From NCBI GenBank assembly GCA_041392805.1, contig JAWKLJ010000002.1, positions 1 through 64,000 of the forward strand: 64,000 nt of DNA, in the 5' to 3' direction. Positions 38,286 to 47,638 of the stretch are shown piece by piece; positions within the stretch are counted from its first letter, which is position 1; every line of letters begins with the position of its first letter. The notes beneath the pieces are model-generated. The model saw nothing but the letters and a program-made list of their open reading frames with translations. It had not been told where the DNA came from and made no database searches. The stretch comes from Saprospiraceae bacterium. Its GTDB lineage: Bacteria; Bacteroidota; Bacteroidia; Chitinophagales; Saprospiraceae. A program made the translations under genes and the position numbers.

Positions 38286-40874
38286 ATGCCTGATCCCAAA
38301 TTACTTGCTGGTCCCATTCTTAGAAGAGTCGAAAAAAACAAAGTGTCGGTATGGATAGCTTTATCAGAAGATGTGCTTCGGGTAAACTTAAAAATTTATG
38401 CGTCGGATCGTGTAAAGGATGAAAGTGGCAACGATGCTAGTCTGTTTTCTACGACGCAACCCGAATTACCGCTTGAGGAAGATCTTGCTCCTGTGATTAA
38501 GTTTGGTAGGCACCTATATATGGCCGTTGTGACAGCTGTGCTGCCTTCGCCGGGCTTGCAAGCAGACCAGGTTTATAGTTATAATGTCATTGTCGATAAA
38601 GAAGATGAGCCGCTCCAGGAAGACCTTAAGACCTTTGGTCTTCTCCGTGAAAAGACTGGCGCTGAGCGGCCGAGAGAACCACTTGGTTACGCAAAAAACC
38701 AGCTTCCTACCTTTGTACTTCCTTCGAATATACCTACCCGACTCATCCTTGCACAAGGCTCTTGCCGGAAGATGCATGGCATAGGCCTGGATGCGTTGGC
38801 CAACCTGGATGATGTCATCAAACAAAGTGTTGAAGATGTCGATGCAGACACGACCACGAACCCGCGTCCGCAGCAACTTTTTTTGACGGGCGACCAGATC
38901 TATGCGGATGATGTCCCAGGACTGGCTCTTTTTTATGCAAGCAATGTAAGTGGTGCACTGGGTAGCCTGGTCGGTGAGGAAAAGGTCCAAATACAGGATG
39001 CCGATAGCGGAAGCGCTACCGAGCATGTAGTCGACACCTATGATATCCCGCCTTTTTTGCGCAGCCATCTCATCGCCACCAAGGCAGGTTTTACAAGTAG
39101 TGCCGCCGATAGTCATCTCATTTCATTTGAGGAATTTTGCGGCATATACCTCAACTACTGGAGCCTTCACTCCTGGAATGATAATTTCTGGAATATAATC
39201 AAAGAAGATATCCTCAACGATAAAGCCAAACTGGAGACTGCTGTTAACAGCTTCTTGGATGGTGACCCAGTTGGGGACAATGGCCTTGTCACCATTTTAA
39301 GGGACGTCGAAGCGATAGGTGCTTCGGTTCGGTCATTGGTTTTTACGGAAGAAATGAACGCCATCATCGCTGATTATCCTTCCGGAGAAAAATTTCAAAA
39401 ATGGCGAAAAGACATTGGCATTACCTTGAAAAAACAACTTCGAGCCATCAAAGAATTTGAACAAAAACTACCTAAAATTAGTCGGGTATTGGCCAATGTG
39501 GCCACCTATATGATCTTTGATGACCACGAAATAACGGACGACTGGAACATCAGCCAGCGCTGGCGCAACCAGGTGCTGTCTAAGCCGCTCGGACGCGATA
39601 TCATCCGTAATGGCTTGATGGCTTATACTATTTTCCAGGACTGGGGCAATGTGCCGGCCGCTTATCAGGCCATTTATGACGTTGACCCTCCTGTTAATCC
39701 TCCGCCCAGGGCCAATTTGATATTGCTCATTCAGGAATATGCGCGGCGTATTGCTGCCGGAAGTGAGTTGGAAACGCTTCGGGCAGAAGTTATTAATCCC
39801 ATCGAGAACCTATTAGGGATGGGAAGCAGCACCAATGTGGTAAAATGGCATTATGATGTGCCAAGTGGCCCCACCCAAACCTATGTCCTGGATACCCGAA
39901 CGCAACGTACTTTCGAAAGCCTCAATAGTCCACCTGGCCTCATTGGCGAAGATGCCCTTCGGGAACAAACGCCCAATACCATACCTGATGGAAGCGCCCC
40001 TTTTGTTTTCGTCGTATCCCCTGCACCAGTGCTTGGGTTGTCTAGTTTTGAAGAGCTGATACAACCTGCTGCCGCTTCGGTCATGGGCCTGGCGTCCAAA
40101 GCACCTAATCCCGGGCTTATTGGCGGTTTACTGGAATTCGACTACGAAGCCTGGGGCTTCCAAACGGCTGCTTTTGAGGGGCTGTTGGATCGACTTAATA
40201 CCTATGAAAAAGTCATTCTTTTATCTGGCGATGTCCATTATGGTTTTTCTGCTTACCTGGATTATTGGAAGGGTTCTGCTGCCAGTCCTAGTTCCAGGAT
40301 CATTCAACTTACTGCCAGTGCTTGCAAGAACATGTGGCTCGATAACATTCACCTTTTTAAGTCAGGCATCATCCAACGAATACTGACGGGGTTTGGTGGC
40401 AAGTTGGAAAAAGTAGGTTGGAAAGACAAAGTGTTGACGACAAGTGGCGTGGTTAGTGCCCGCAACCGACTGCGCCTGAAGAAAGCTACTGCCGTTGTTC
40501 CGGTGGCGGGCTGGGAGAGCGGAGCGACGGTCAGCGCCGCGCCTGATTTTCGCTGGCGCCTTTCCATCGCACATGACGAAGAGGCGCCAACCAGCGATAA
40601 TATCACCACCGATATTGATCTAAATGATGCCAATGCCTTGAAAGAAGGGTATAAAAAAATTGTGGTGCGGCATCAAAAATTCTTTGAAACAAGAATCGGT
40701 CGACGCATTGTCTGGCCCTCCAACGTGAGTTTGATCAGGTTTGAACAGGAAAGCGAAGGCGCTCCTCTCAAACTACGACATGAATTTTTGACGGAAGGGA
40801 AAAAACCTAAAATGAAGCATATTATTCCGCTCCAAGCTAGTGGGGATGAATTGAACGCACCTTCTTTAGGCTAG
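38286..40874 (+). CDS. PhoD-like metallophosphoesterase, cytoplasmic
   Basis: Protein of 862 aa from ATG 38286 (MPDPKLLAGPILRRVEKNKV; an upstream in-frame codon at 38253 would extend it by 11 residues). The N-terminal beta-sandwich (residues 1-110) is followed by a PhoD/metallophosphatase core: ILAQGSCRKMHG (about residue 155), GDQIYADDV (200), FDDHEITDDWNI (410) and LLSGDVHYGF (645), which provide the usual metal-binding Asp, Tyr/Asn and His residues. No signal peptide is seen, whereas classical PhoD is exported by Tat. It begins the cluster of giant genes (22 bp to the next), so its phosphodiesterase activity probably serves that system. Confidence 0.85.
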   Translation: MPDPKLLAGPILRRVEKNKVSVWIALSEDVLRVNLKIYASDRVKDESGNDASLFSTTQPELPLEEDLAPVIKFGRHLYMAVVTAVLPSPGLQADQVYSYNVIVDKEDEPLQEDLKTFGLLREKTGAERPREPLGYAKNQLPTFVLPSNIPTRLILAQGSCRKMHGIGLDALANLDDVIKQSVEDVDADTTTNPRPQQLFLTGDQIYADDVPGLALFYASNVSGALGSLVGEEKVQIQDADSGSATEHVVDTYDIPPFLRSHLIATKAGFTSSAADSHLISFEEFCGIYLNYWSLHSWNDNFWNIIKEDILNDKAKLETAVNSFLDGDPVGDNGLVTILRDVEAIGASVRSLVFTEEMNAIIADYPSGEKFQKWRKDIGITLKKQLRAIKEFEQKLPKISRVLANVATYMIFDDHEITDDWNISQRWRNQVLSKPLGRDIIRNGLMAYTIFQDWGNVPAAYQAIYDVDPPVNPPPRANLILLIQEYARRIAAGSELETLRAEVINPIENLLGMGSSTNVVKWHYDVPSGPTQTYVLDTRTQRTFESLNSPPGLIGEDALREQTPNTIPDGSAPFVFVVSPAPVLGLSSFEELIQPAAASVMGLASKAPNPGLIGGLLEFDYEAWGFQTAAFEGLLDRLNTYEKVILLSGDVHYGFSAYLDYWKGSAASPSSRIIQLTASACKNMWLDNIHLFKSGIIQRILTGFGGKLEKVGWKDKVLTTSGVVSARNRLRLKKATAVVPVAGWESGATVSAAPDFRWRLSIAHDEEAPTSDNITTDIDLNDANALKEGYKKIVVRHQKFFETRIGRRIVWPSNVSLIRFEQESEGAPLKLRHEFLTEGKKPKMKHIIPLQASGDELNAPSLG

Positions 40875-40896
40875 AACCAAGTTAAATCACTCCAAC

Positions 40897-43800
40897 ATGG
40901 CAGAAGAAAACAACCAAAGCAAAGATTTGTTCCGTGGCCTACTGCAGCTTTTTTACGACCTGCTGAAGCCACTCCTTACCGCGTTGGAGGACCCCTTGGC
41001 CCGGAACGAACTACTCGCCTCCCTAGGGCTCAACAGCAGCAATGATAGTCCTCAGGTTTCGGGCGCCACACAAAGCTTGGAAGATTACCTCAGCACCGAG
41101 TCAGCGGAAGCCGACCCCTTTGCTTTGGCTAGCGCCTTGGTTGACCTCACCCAAATCATGTTGGGTATTAAAGGTTTTATTGAAAGTGTAAAAGCGGCCA
41201 GTGATGGCGACGACGAACGTACCGCTTCAGAAATCATAACGGCAGTCCTCAACCTGCTCACCCTGGATTACATCCGCCGCCGGGCACCAGCTGTTCACAC
41301 CACCATCCAGTTATTGAATGTCATTGATACCCAGGCCATCGCGCAGGGTGGCTCCGTCAATTTCTTTAAAGATGTTGTTTTTGGCTATTTCAAAAGAGTA
41401 GGGAAAAGCCTGGATAGCTTTCAAAACGAAGAAGATGCTACCAATGCAGCCGACTCGCTTTTTCTATTGTTTGCTGGTTTACTGTTTGGGGTAGATGTGC
41501 TCTTGAAAAAATTCCAGGTTGAGGATGTAGAAATACGTTCGGATTATGGCTACGAAGGATTTACTTCCTCTCAAACCCCCAATGCCGACAAGATTACCAA
41601 CCGCACACTCACTTATTCGGTTGGATTTCCTATAACGGAAGATGGGCAGGGCACGGTTTTTAATACCCTCGTTTTTGTTCCCAAAGACCATCAAGGGGTG
41701 GCGGTGGTTATGGATTTGACGGGTAAAGGCAAATTGGATGTGCCATTGGGTGGTGGGAAGGCGCTGAAATTTGAACTGGAAGCTAGTGGTTATTTCCGAA
41801 TAGGAGAGGGCGCTGAGGCGGACCTTACCGAAGGTAAAAACAAGTTTGAGATTGCTTTTGAACATATTTTTGGCAGTAACAACAAATGGGCCATTCTGGA
41901 TAAACCCATCTTCAAATTTGGTGTCAAGTCCTATAAACTAGGTTTTGCCGTTAAACCTGACGATTTTGAAGTCAAGTTCTTTACTGAATTGTTGGTCGAG
42001 TTTGGGCGTGGTGAATTGTCCGGCTTCCCCTATGATCTTTTGCCCGAAAAGATTGATGAAAAAATACCGATAGGCATTGGTTACTCTATCAAACGCAATC
42101 TTTTCGTAGATGGCAGCGGTACGATAGGAGCCAATCAGGAGCCAAGTAGCGGTGGCGAAACCGGCAATGCGGCGCTCGCTGCCGAAGCCGAAGCGGAGCC
42201 GGACATAGTGGCGCAAATTGCCGCCAAACTCATCAATGCGATTAATTTTCGCATTCCCATCCATAAAGATATCGGTGGGGTTATCGGTTTTGAAAACCTT
42301 TACCTCAAAACAGGCGTCCAGGGCAATTTTGATCAGCTGAGCCTGGAAACTTCGCTGGACTTCTGGCTCCGCTTCGGCTCGCCGCTGTTGCTCAATGTCA
42401 GCCGTTTTGGCCTCAATCTCAACCTGAACAAAAGAGATGACAATGGTGGATTGGGCGGCTATGACCTGGTGCCTAAAATAAAACCGCCAACGGGTGCAGG
42501 AGTACGTGTCGATGCGGGGGTGGTGAAAGGTGGCGGATTTTTGTACTTCGATGATGAGAAAGGAGAATACTACGGTAGCCTGGAACTCGACTTCAAGGAG
42601 CTCTTCACCCTGAAAGCGATTGGCCTGATCAATACCATCATGCCTGATGGTTCCAAGGGCTTCTCTATGGTCATCATTATTACGGCCGAATTCTCACCCA
42701 TCCAGTTAGGCTTAGGCTTCACGCTCAATGGCGTGGGTGGGCTGTTGGGCCTCAACCGTTCGGTAGAGGTAGAGGCTTTGCGGCTGGGCTTGCGCACCAA
42801 TGCGATTAAGAGTATCCTATTCCCAGAGGATGTAATAGGCAATATACAACGTATCATCAGCGATCTCAAGCAAATCTTCCCCATTGCCGAAGACCGTTTT
42901 GTTATTGGTCTAATGGGAAAATTTGGCTGGGGCCCTAGCGGGCTGATAAGCATAGAACTGGGCCTGATATTGGAATTACCTGATCCCAAAATTATTCTGC
43001 TAGGTGTGATTAAAGCGGTTTTGCCGACAGAGGAAACAGCTCTGGTACGAATACAGGTTAACTTTCTGGGTGTGCTGGATTTCCAAAATCAGTTTTTTTA
43101 CTTTGAGGCAACCTTATTTGATTCGCATGTGGTTGGCTTTCCGCTTACGGGCAGTATGGCCTTTGTCGTCGGCTGGGGAGATCGCGCCCTGTTCGCCATC
43201 AGCATTGGCGGGTTTCACCCCGATTTCACCGATTATCCGACCGTGCCAACCTTGCCCGGCGCTTTCCGCAATATGGATCGCCTAGGCATTCAGCTCCTTG
43301 CCGATAACCCTCGCTTGGGGATAGAATGTTATATGGCTGTCACGACAAATTCCGTGCAATTTGGCGCAAAGGCAGAGCTCCTCGCTTCAGGCCCGGCGGG
43401 TTTCAACCTTTATGGGTTACTCGCTTTTGATGCCTTGTTTATTTTCGATCCTTTTAGTTTTATCATTAGCCTGGAAGCTACGCTTGCCATTAGAAGAGGG
43501 ACCAGCATTTTATTCGGCATCCATTTTTATGGCAAACTTTCAGGTCCGACACCCTGGCATGTGGAAGGTGAAGTCAGCTTTTCCATTTTCTTCTTTGAAG
43601 TATCCATTGGGTTCAGTGCCACATGGGGCGATCCGCCGTCAGAAATTGCGGCAGCTACCGAAGATTTGCGCGCCCTGTTGGGCAAAGAAATAGCGGATCA
43701 ACGCAATTGGACGGTTGTAGTACCAACGAATAATCACCAGTATATTACCCTGCGTCAATTGGATGAAACAGAAGCAGCTTTACTAATTATCCAACCTTTT

Positions 43801-44445
43801 GGTCAGCTCATTTTCAGCCAACAGGCCTTACCCTTGAATTATAAGATTGAAAAATACGGAGAAGCTAAACCAAAGGATGCCGACCAATTCAGTGTCACCA
43901 AGGTGACGATAGGCGATAGTGGAGAGGAAGAAAACCAGGCGACAGCGAAGGTACAGGAACTTTTTGCCCCTGGACACTTCACCAAACTGAGTGACAGCCA
44001 AAAATTATCCCGTAAATCTTTTGAGTCGCTCGATAGTGGGTTTCAATTGACCGATAGTGGGAAAATAAAAACCCCGGCTCCTCACTTGAGCCCCTATGAG
44101 GTGGAATACGAACTGGATTATACCGGCGACGACCAGCCTGCGAATACGCAGTTGACCAAAATAGACAAGGGCGGATTTAAACAACTAAGTCGCTCGGCAG
44201 CGGTTTCTCAGGCGGCGATTTCCTGGCTTCGCGCCAATAATGGCTCCCTCAACCAGCCGGAAACCGTTGAGCTGCCGGTGGCTGGCTACACCCTGGCCAA
44301 TACAGCAGATTTGAGTGCCCATTTGCCCAACTTTACGGTGGGGAGCCAAGCAGAAGCCTTTGCCAAATACAACGAATTAGTGCGCAACCAACCCGAATTA
44401 GCAACAGCGATACAAGTGGTAGAAACATTTGAGTTAGCATCTTAA
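40897..44445 (+). CDS. DUF6603-like giant protein (1182 aa)
   Basis: Protein of 1182 aa, no signal peptide. Residues 1-170 are helical and acidic (LFRGLLQLFYDLLKPLLTAL). From about residue 190 on it is beta-rich with repeated amphipathic strands (GYFRIGEGAEADLTEGKNKF, VIGFENLYLKTGVQGNFDQL). The region around residues 750-930 (LFAISIGGFHPDFTDYPTVP, SVQFGAKAELLASGPAGF, FYGKLSGPTPWHVEGEVSFS) corresponds to what I remember as DUF6603. It could form a large beta structure, tube or platform. The C-terminal 200 residues are less ordered and acidic. It belongs to a tight same-strand cluster: 22 bp before, 12 bp after. Confidence 0.75.
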   Translation: MAEENNQSKDLFRGLLQLFYDLLKPLLTALEDPLARNELLASLGLNSSNDSPQVSGATQSLEDYLSTESAEADPFALASALVDLTQIMLGIKGFIESVKAASDGDDERTASEIITAVLNLLTLDYIRRRAPAVHTTIQLLNVIDTQAIAQGGSVNFFKDVVFGYFKRVGKSLDSFQNEEDATNAADSLFLLFAGLLFGVDVLLKKFQVEDVEIRSDYGYEGFTSSQTPNADKITNRTLTYSVGFPITEDGQGTVFNTLVFVPKDHQGVAVVMDLTGKGKLDVPLGGGKALKFELEASGYFRIGEGAEADLTEGKNKFEIAFEHIFGSNNKWAILDKPIFKFGVKSYKLGFAVKPDDFEVKFFTELLVEFGRGELSGFPYDLLPEKIDEKIPIGIGYSIKRNLFVDGSGTIGANQEPSSGGETGNAALAAEAEAEPDIVAQIAAKLINAINFRIPIHKDIGGVIGFENLYLKTGVQGNFDQLSLETSLDFWLRFGSPLLLNVSRFGLNLNLNKRDDNGGLGGYDLVPKIKPPTGAGVRVDAGVVKGGGFLYFDDEKGEYYGSLELDFKELFTLKAIGLINTIMPDGSKGFSMVIIITAEFSPIQLGLGFTLNGVGGLLGLNRSVEVEALRLGLRTNAIKSILFPEDVIGNIQRIISDLKQIFPIAEDRFVIGLMGKFGWGPSGLISIELGLILELPDPKIILLGVIKAVLPTEETALVRIQVNFLGVLDFQNQFFYFEATLFDSHVVGFPLTGSMAFVVGWGDRALFAISIGGFHPDFTDYPTVPTLPGAFRNMDRLGIQLLADNPRLGIECYMAVTTNSVQFGAKAELLASGPAGFNLYGLLAFDALFIFDPFSFIISLEATLAIRRGTSILFGIHFYGKLSGPTPWHVEGEVSFSIFFFEVSIGFSATWGDPPSEIAAATEDLRALLGKEIADQRNWTVVVPTNNHQYITLRQLDETEAALLIIQPFGQLIFSQQALPLNYKIEKYGEAKPKDADQFSVTKVTIGDSGEEENQATAKVQELFAPGHFTKLSDSQKLSRKSFESLDSGFQLTDSGKIKTPAPHLSPYEVEYELDYTGDDQPANTQLTKIDKGGFKQLSRSAAVSQAAISWLRANNGSLNQPETVELPVAGYTLANTADLSAHLPNFTVGSQAEAFAKYNELVRNQPELATAIQVVETFELAS

Positions 44446-44457
44446 TCAATTGGAATT

Positions 44458-47400
44458 ATGAGTTTTGGAAAATATCAATTTCTATCCTGGGCCCGTCGGG
44501 GCATTTCCGCAAAAATCAGCGAATCGGACACCCTTGGAGTAACACCAGGCAATGCGGTGGAAAGGGCAAGCCTTCAGGTAAATGTATCCATCAATGCGGA
44601 GACACCACAAAGCCAGCCTTTTATCTTGTTAGGGCCTGGAGATATTACAGGTATCAAGAAAGAGATGATTATCCGGACAGAACCCTTGAATGAAATTGCT
44701 GATTACGAGCCCAATCTATTGCCCTATATAGAGTTTTACGACGAGGATTTTCCATGGCGCTATACCCCGGCTAGTGCCGTAGGAGATGGCGACTTATGGC
44801 TCCGCCCCTGGCTGGCTTTAATCGTTCTAAAAGAAGGAGAGTTTGAAGAAACCAAACGCCGAGAACCACTTAGTGCCATAAAAATACTCAACCCGGCCGC
44901 CTTACCCCCTACTAACGAACTCCACCTCTGGGCGCATATGCATACCAACCTGCAATTTGAGGCGGACCAATTGGATCAGTTTGTAGATAGCCTGGAAGAA
45001 GATGCCAAGACTGATCCCGACGGAGTGTATAGCCGACTCCTTTGTCCACGTAAATTAGAACCAAATATTCTTTATCATGCTTTTCTGGTACCCTCCTATG
45101 AGACCGGCCGTTTGGCAGGTTTGGGCAGGTCGCCCAAAGGGGTTAAAGCCCAGCAAGCTGCCTGGCCCGCCGGAGATGCCGAAATGCCCATCTACTACCG
45201 TTGGCAATTCCGCACCGGTGAGAACTTTGATTTCGAATACCTGGTTAAATTGCTTGAGCCTCGGACCATGGATAAGCGCATAGGCCAAAGGCCAATGGAC
45301 TGCTCCCGCCCTGGGTTTGTGCAAGCAGATTTTAAGGAAGAAGTGTCTGCCACCGACCCCTTGATCATTCAATTGCAAGGGGCGCTTTTGGCGCCGACCT
45401 CCGAGCCAACAGCGTTTCCTGGAACAGCGCTTGACCAGCCTTTTTTAAGGGAACTCGAACCCTTGGTCAACCTCAATTTATTTCAGCAGGAAAATCCGTT
45501 GGAAGACCCCTTTGTTACGGTTCCTTATTATGGAATGTACCATGCCATGCAAAAGAATGCCGCCGCGCCAGAAAAAAAGATCATCCCCCCTTTTAATAAA
45601 AACCAGGACAATTGGTACAATGACCTGAACCGTGACCCACGAACCAGGGTTCCTGCTGGCTTTGGTGTACGGGTGATACAGGAAAACCAAGAGCGACTTA
45701 TGGATGCAGCCTGGAAGCAACTCCGGCAGGTGATCGAAGCCAATAAACGCATGAATCGCACGCAGTTTACCGTCAAAATATCGGCACGTTTATATGAAAA
45801 GACCATAGCCCGCCTTCCCCAGGAGCAATTATTATCCACTATCTATCCTTTGGCTGCCAGAATTAAACGCCCTGAAGGCGTCACCTTGAGGGGCGCCATA
45901 AGCAATAGCATCCTGCCCAATGCTATTTTTAAGTCGACCTTTCGTCGGATGACTCGATCAAATACCACGGCCTTTCGGGCCTTAAATAAGGAGGAGCAAT
46001 CCTTCCAATTTAATAATTTGGTGCAACAGATCAATAAAGAAGGAGGCTTAAGTGCTGCCCCCGTGGTAGATTACCAAGCGCTTTCGGCCGTTAGTGCCCT
46101 ATCAAATTTTGCTGCCCCTGAGGATACGACCAATATTCAGGTGTGGAGTGTTCAATCCAATCTGGATTCCAGCTTTATCTACAATTCCGCAGATTTCAAG
46201 GGAGCTTTTCCCAGTGCTGGGGTTTGGGATAATATCTTTGATTCCAATATCATTGATATTATCATTAATGATGATGTGATTGATATTGGAACGATTCCAG
46301 GATCAGGAGGTGCTTTGCCAGGTGGTGGAATACCGGGCGGTGGTATCTTTTTTACACAAAATACCGTGTTGAGCAGCCCTCCCGGTGACCCAGGGGGCAT
46401 TAGTGGCGCCTATCAATCATTGGGTTTGCGCTTTACCTATCATACCCCAGCGGTTACGCCGCCAAGCTTGAATATTAGTGTGGTGGCCAGTGAGACCTTG
46501 GCTGCATTGCATCCCCAACAAACATTTAAAAAGCTTTTGTATGCTGGCGTTAAGTGGCCATCGGGCATTGTTTTGAAAGAAAACGAGGATTTCCTTCCAG
46601 CAATGGCTTATCCCGATTTTCCAGAACCCACTTACAAATACTTGGTCGATATAGACGAGGAACTGCTATTACCCAACCTCAGTTTGATACCACCCAATAC
46701 CCTGTCCTTATTGCGTACCAATCAGAAGTTTATCGAATCTTACCTTTTGGGATTGAATTATGAGATGGGAAGGGAGTTGTTATGGAGAGAATACCCTACA
46801 GATATGCGCGGGAGTTATTTCCGTCAGTTTTGGGATGTAAAAGGTTTTGTAACACCCGAAACGAGCCCGGAAGGTGCCGAGGAATTAAAAGATATCAAAC
46901 CCATCCACACCTGGAAAAACAGCAGCAAGTTGGGTTCTCATAATGCGCGCGATGCACAGGGCGATAGCGAACAACTGGTGTTTGTTATCCGAGGAGATTT
47001 GTTGAAGAAATTTCCCAATACCGTCATTTATGCCCAAAAGGCTATTTTAAAGGACGGGAAAAAAGAAATTGAACTTGATTTGGAAGGAGATGATTTCCAA
47101 AAGAAGATCCTGTTTCCACAGTACCAGGCGGAATTGCCGCCAGATATTAAACTGCTTGGTTTTGACCTGACCATTGAAGAGGCAGCCGGAATAAGCCCTT
47201 CTGGTGATCCCGCCGACAACCTGGGCTGGTTTTTTATCCTGGCGGAGGTGCCTGGAGAGCCAAGGTTTGGCATGGACGTTACCTTTAATCGCAATAAACC
47301 CAATGAATTGACCTGGAATGACCTCTCTTGGGAAAATTTTGAAGAGCAACCCCTTGATTTTGTGAAAAGTAGCAACCCTCCGGGGCATAGCGGCGACGCT

Positions 47401-47625
47401 TCGAAAGATTTTGACCTCAACCAATTGGTAGCTGAAGGCGAATGGGGTAAAAGCTCAGCAGATATGGCGACCATCCTTTTTCAGCGACCCGTTATGATAG
47501 CCGTTCACGCTAGCGAAATGCTGGATATTCCCGTACCGAATGTTAATGCCTTGCTGGATTTGAATACCAATACAATTGAGCACCATACCCTGCTTCAGCA
47601 TATTGCCTTGAGTACCCTTAGTTAA
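44458..47625 (+). CDS. Giant cluster protein of unknown function (1055 aa)
   Basis: Protein of 1055 aa, no signal peptide or transmembrane segment. It opens with FGKYQFLSWARRGISAKISE and has a conserved-looking block near residue 100 (FPWRYTPASAVGDGDLWLRP, then WLALIVLKEGEF). Around residues 590-625 a flexible low-complexity linker occurs (NDDVIDIGTIPGSGG, PGGGIPGGGIFF), dividing the protein into two large halves. I do not know the family by name, but recall similar proteins beside DUF6603 genes in actinobacteria and cyanobacteria. Spacing: 12 bp after the DUF6603-like gene and 13 bp before the next. Confidence 0.7.
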   Translation: MSFGKYQFLSWARRGISAKISESDTLGVTPGNAVERASLQVNVSINAETPQSQPFILLGPGDITGIKKEMIIRTEPLNEIADYEPNLLPYIEFYDEDFPWRYTPASAVGDGDLWLRPWLALIVLKEGEFEETKRREPLSAIKILNPAALPPTNELHLWAHMHTNLQFEADQLDQFVDSLEEDAKTDPDGVYSRLLCPRKLEPNILYHAFLVPSYETGRLAGLGRSPKGVKAQQAAWPAGDAEMPIYYRWQFRTGENFDFEYLVKLLEPRTMDKRIGQRPMDCSRPGFVQADFKEEVSATDPLIIQLQGALLAPTSEPTAFPGTALDQPFLRELEPLVNLNLFQQENPLEDPFVTVPYYGMYHAMQKNAAAPEKKIIPPFNKNQDNWYNDLNRDPRTRVPAGFGVRVIQENQERLMDAAWKQLRQVIEANKRMNRTQFTVKISARLYEKTIARLPQEQLLSTIYPLAARIKRPEGVTLRGAISNSILPNAIFKSTFRRMTRSNTTAFRALNKEEQSFQFNNLVQQINKEGGLSAAPVVDYQALSAVSALSNFAAPEDTTNIQVWSVQSNLDSSFIYNSADFKGAFPSAGVWDNIFDSNIIDIIINDDVIDIGTIPGSGGALPGGGIPGGGIFFTQNTVLSSPPGDPGGISGAYQSLGLRFTYHTPAVTPPSLNISVVASETLAALHPQQTFKKLLYAGVKWPSGIVLKENEDFLPAMAYPDFPEPTYKYLVDIDEELLLPNLSLIPPNTLSLLRTNQKFIESYLLGLNYEMGRELLWREYPTDMRGSYFRQFWDVKGFVTPETSPEGAEELKDIKPIHTWKNSSKLGSHNARDAQGDSEQLVFVIRGDLLKKFPNTVIYAQKAILKDGKKEIELDLEGDDFQKKILFPQYQAELPPDIKLLGFDLTIEEAAGISPSGDPADNLGWFFILAEVPGEPRFGMDVTFNRNKPNELTWNDLSWENFEEQPLDFVKSSNPPGHSGDASKDFDLNQLVAEGEWGKSSADMATILFQRPVMIAVHASEMLDIPVPNVNALLDLNTNTIEHHTLLQHIALSTLS

Positions 47626-47638
47626 AAAAAGAAGAATT

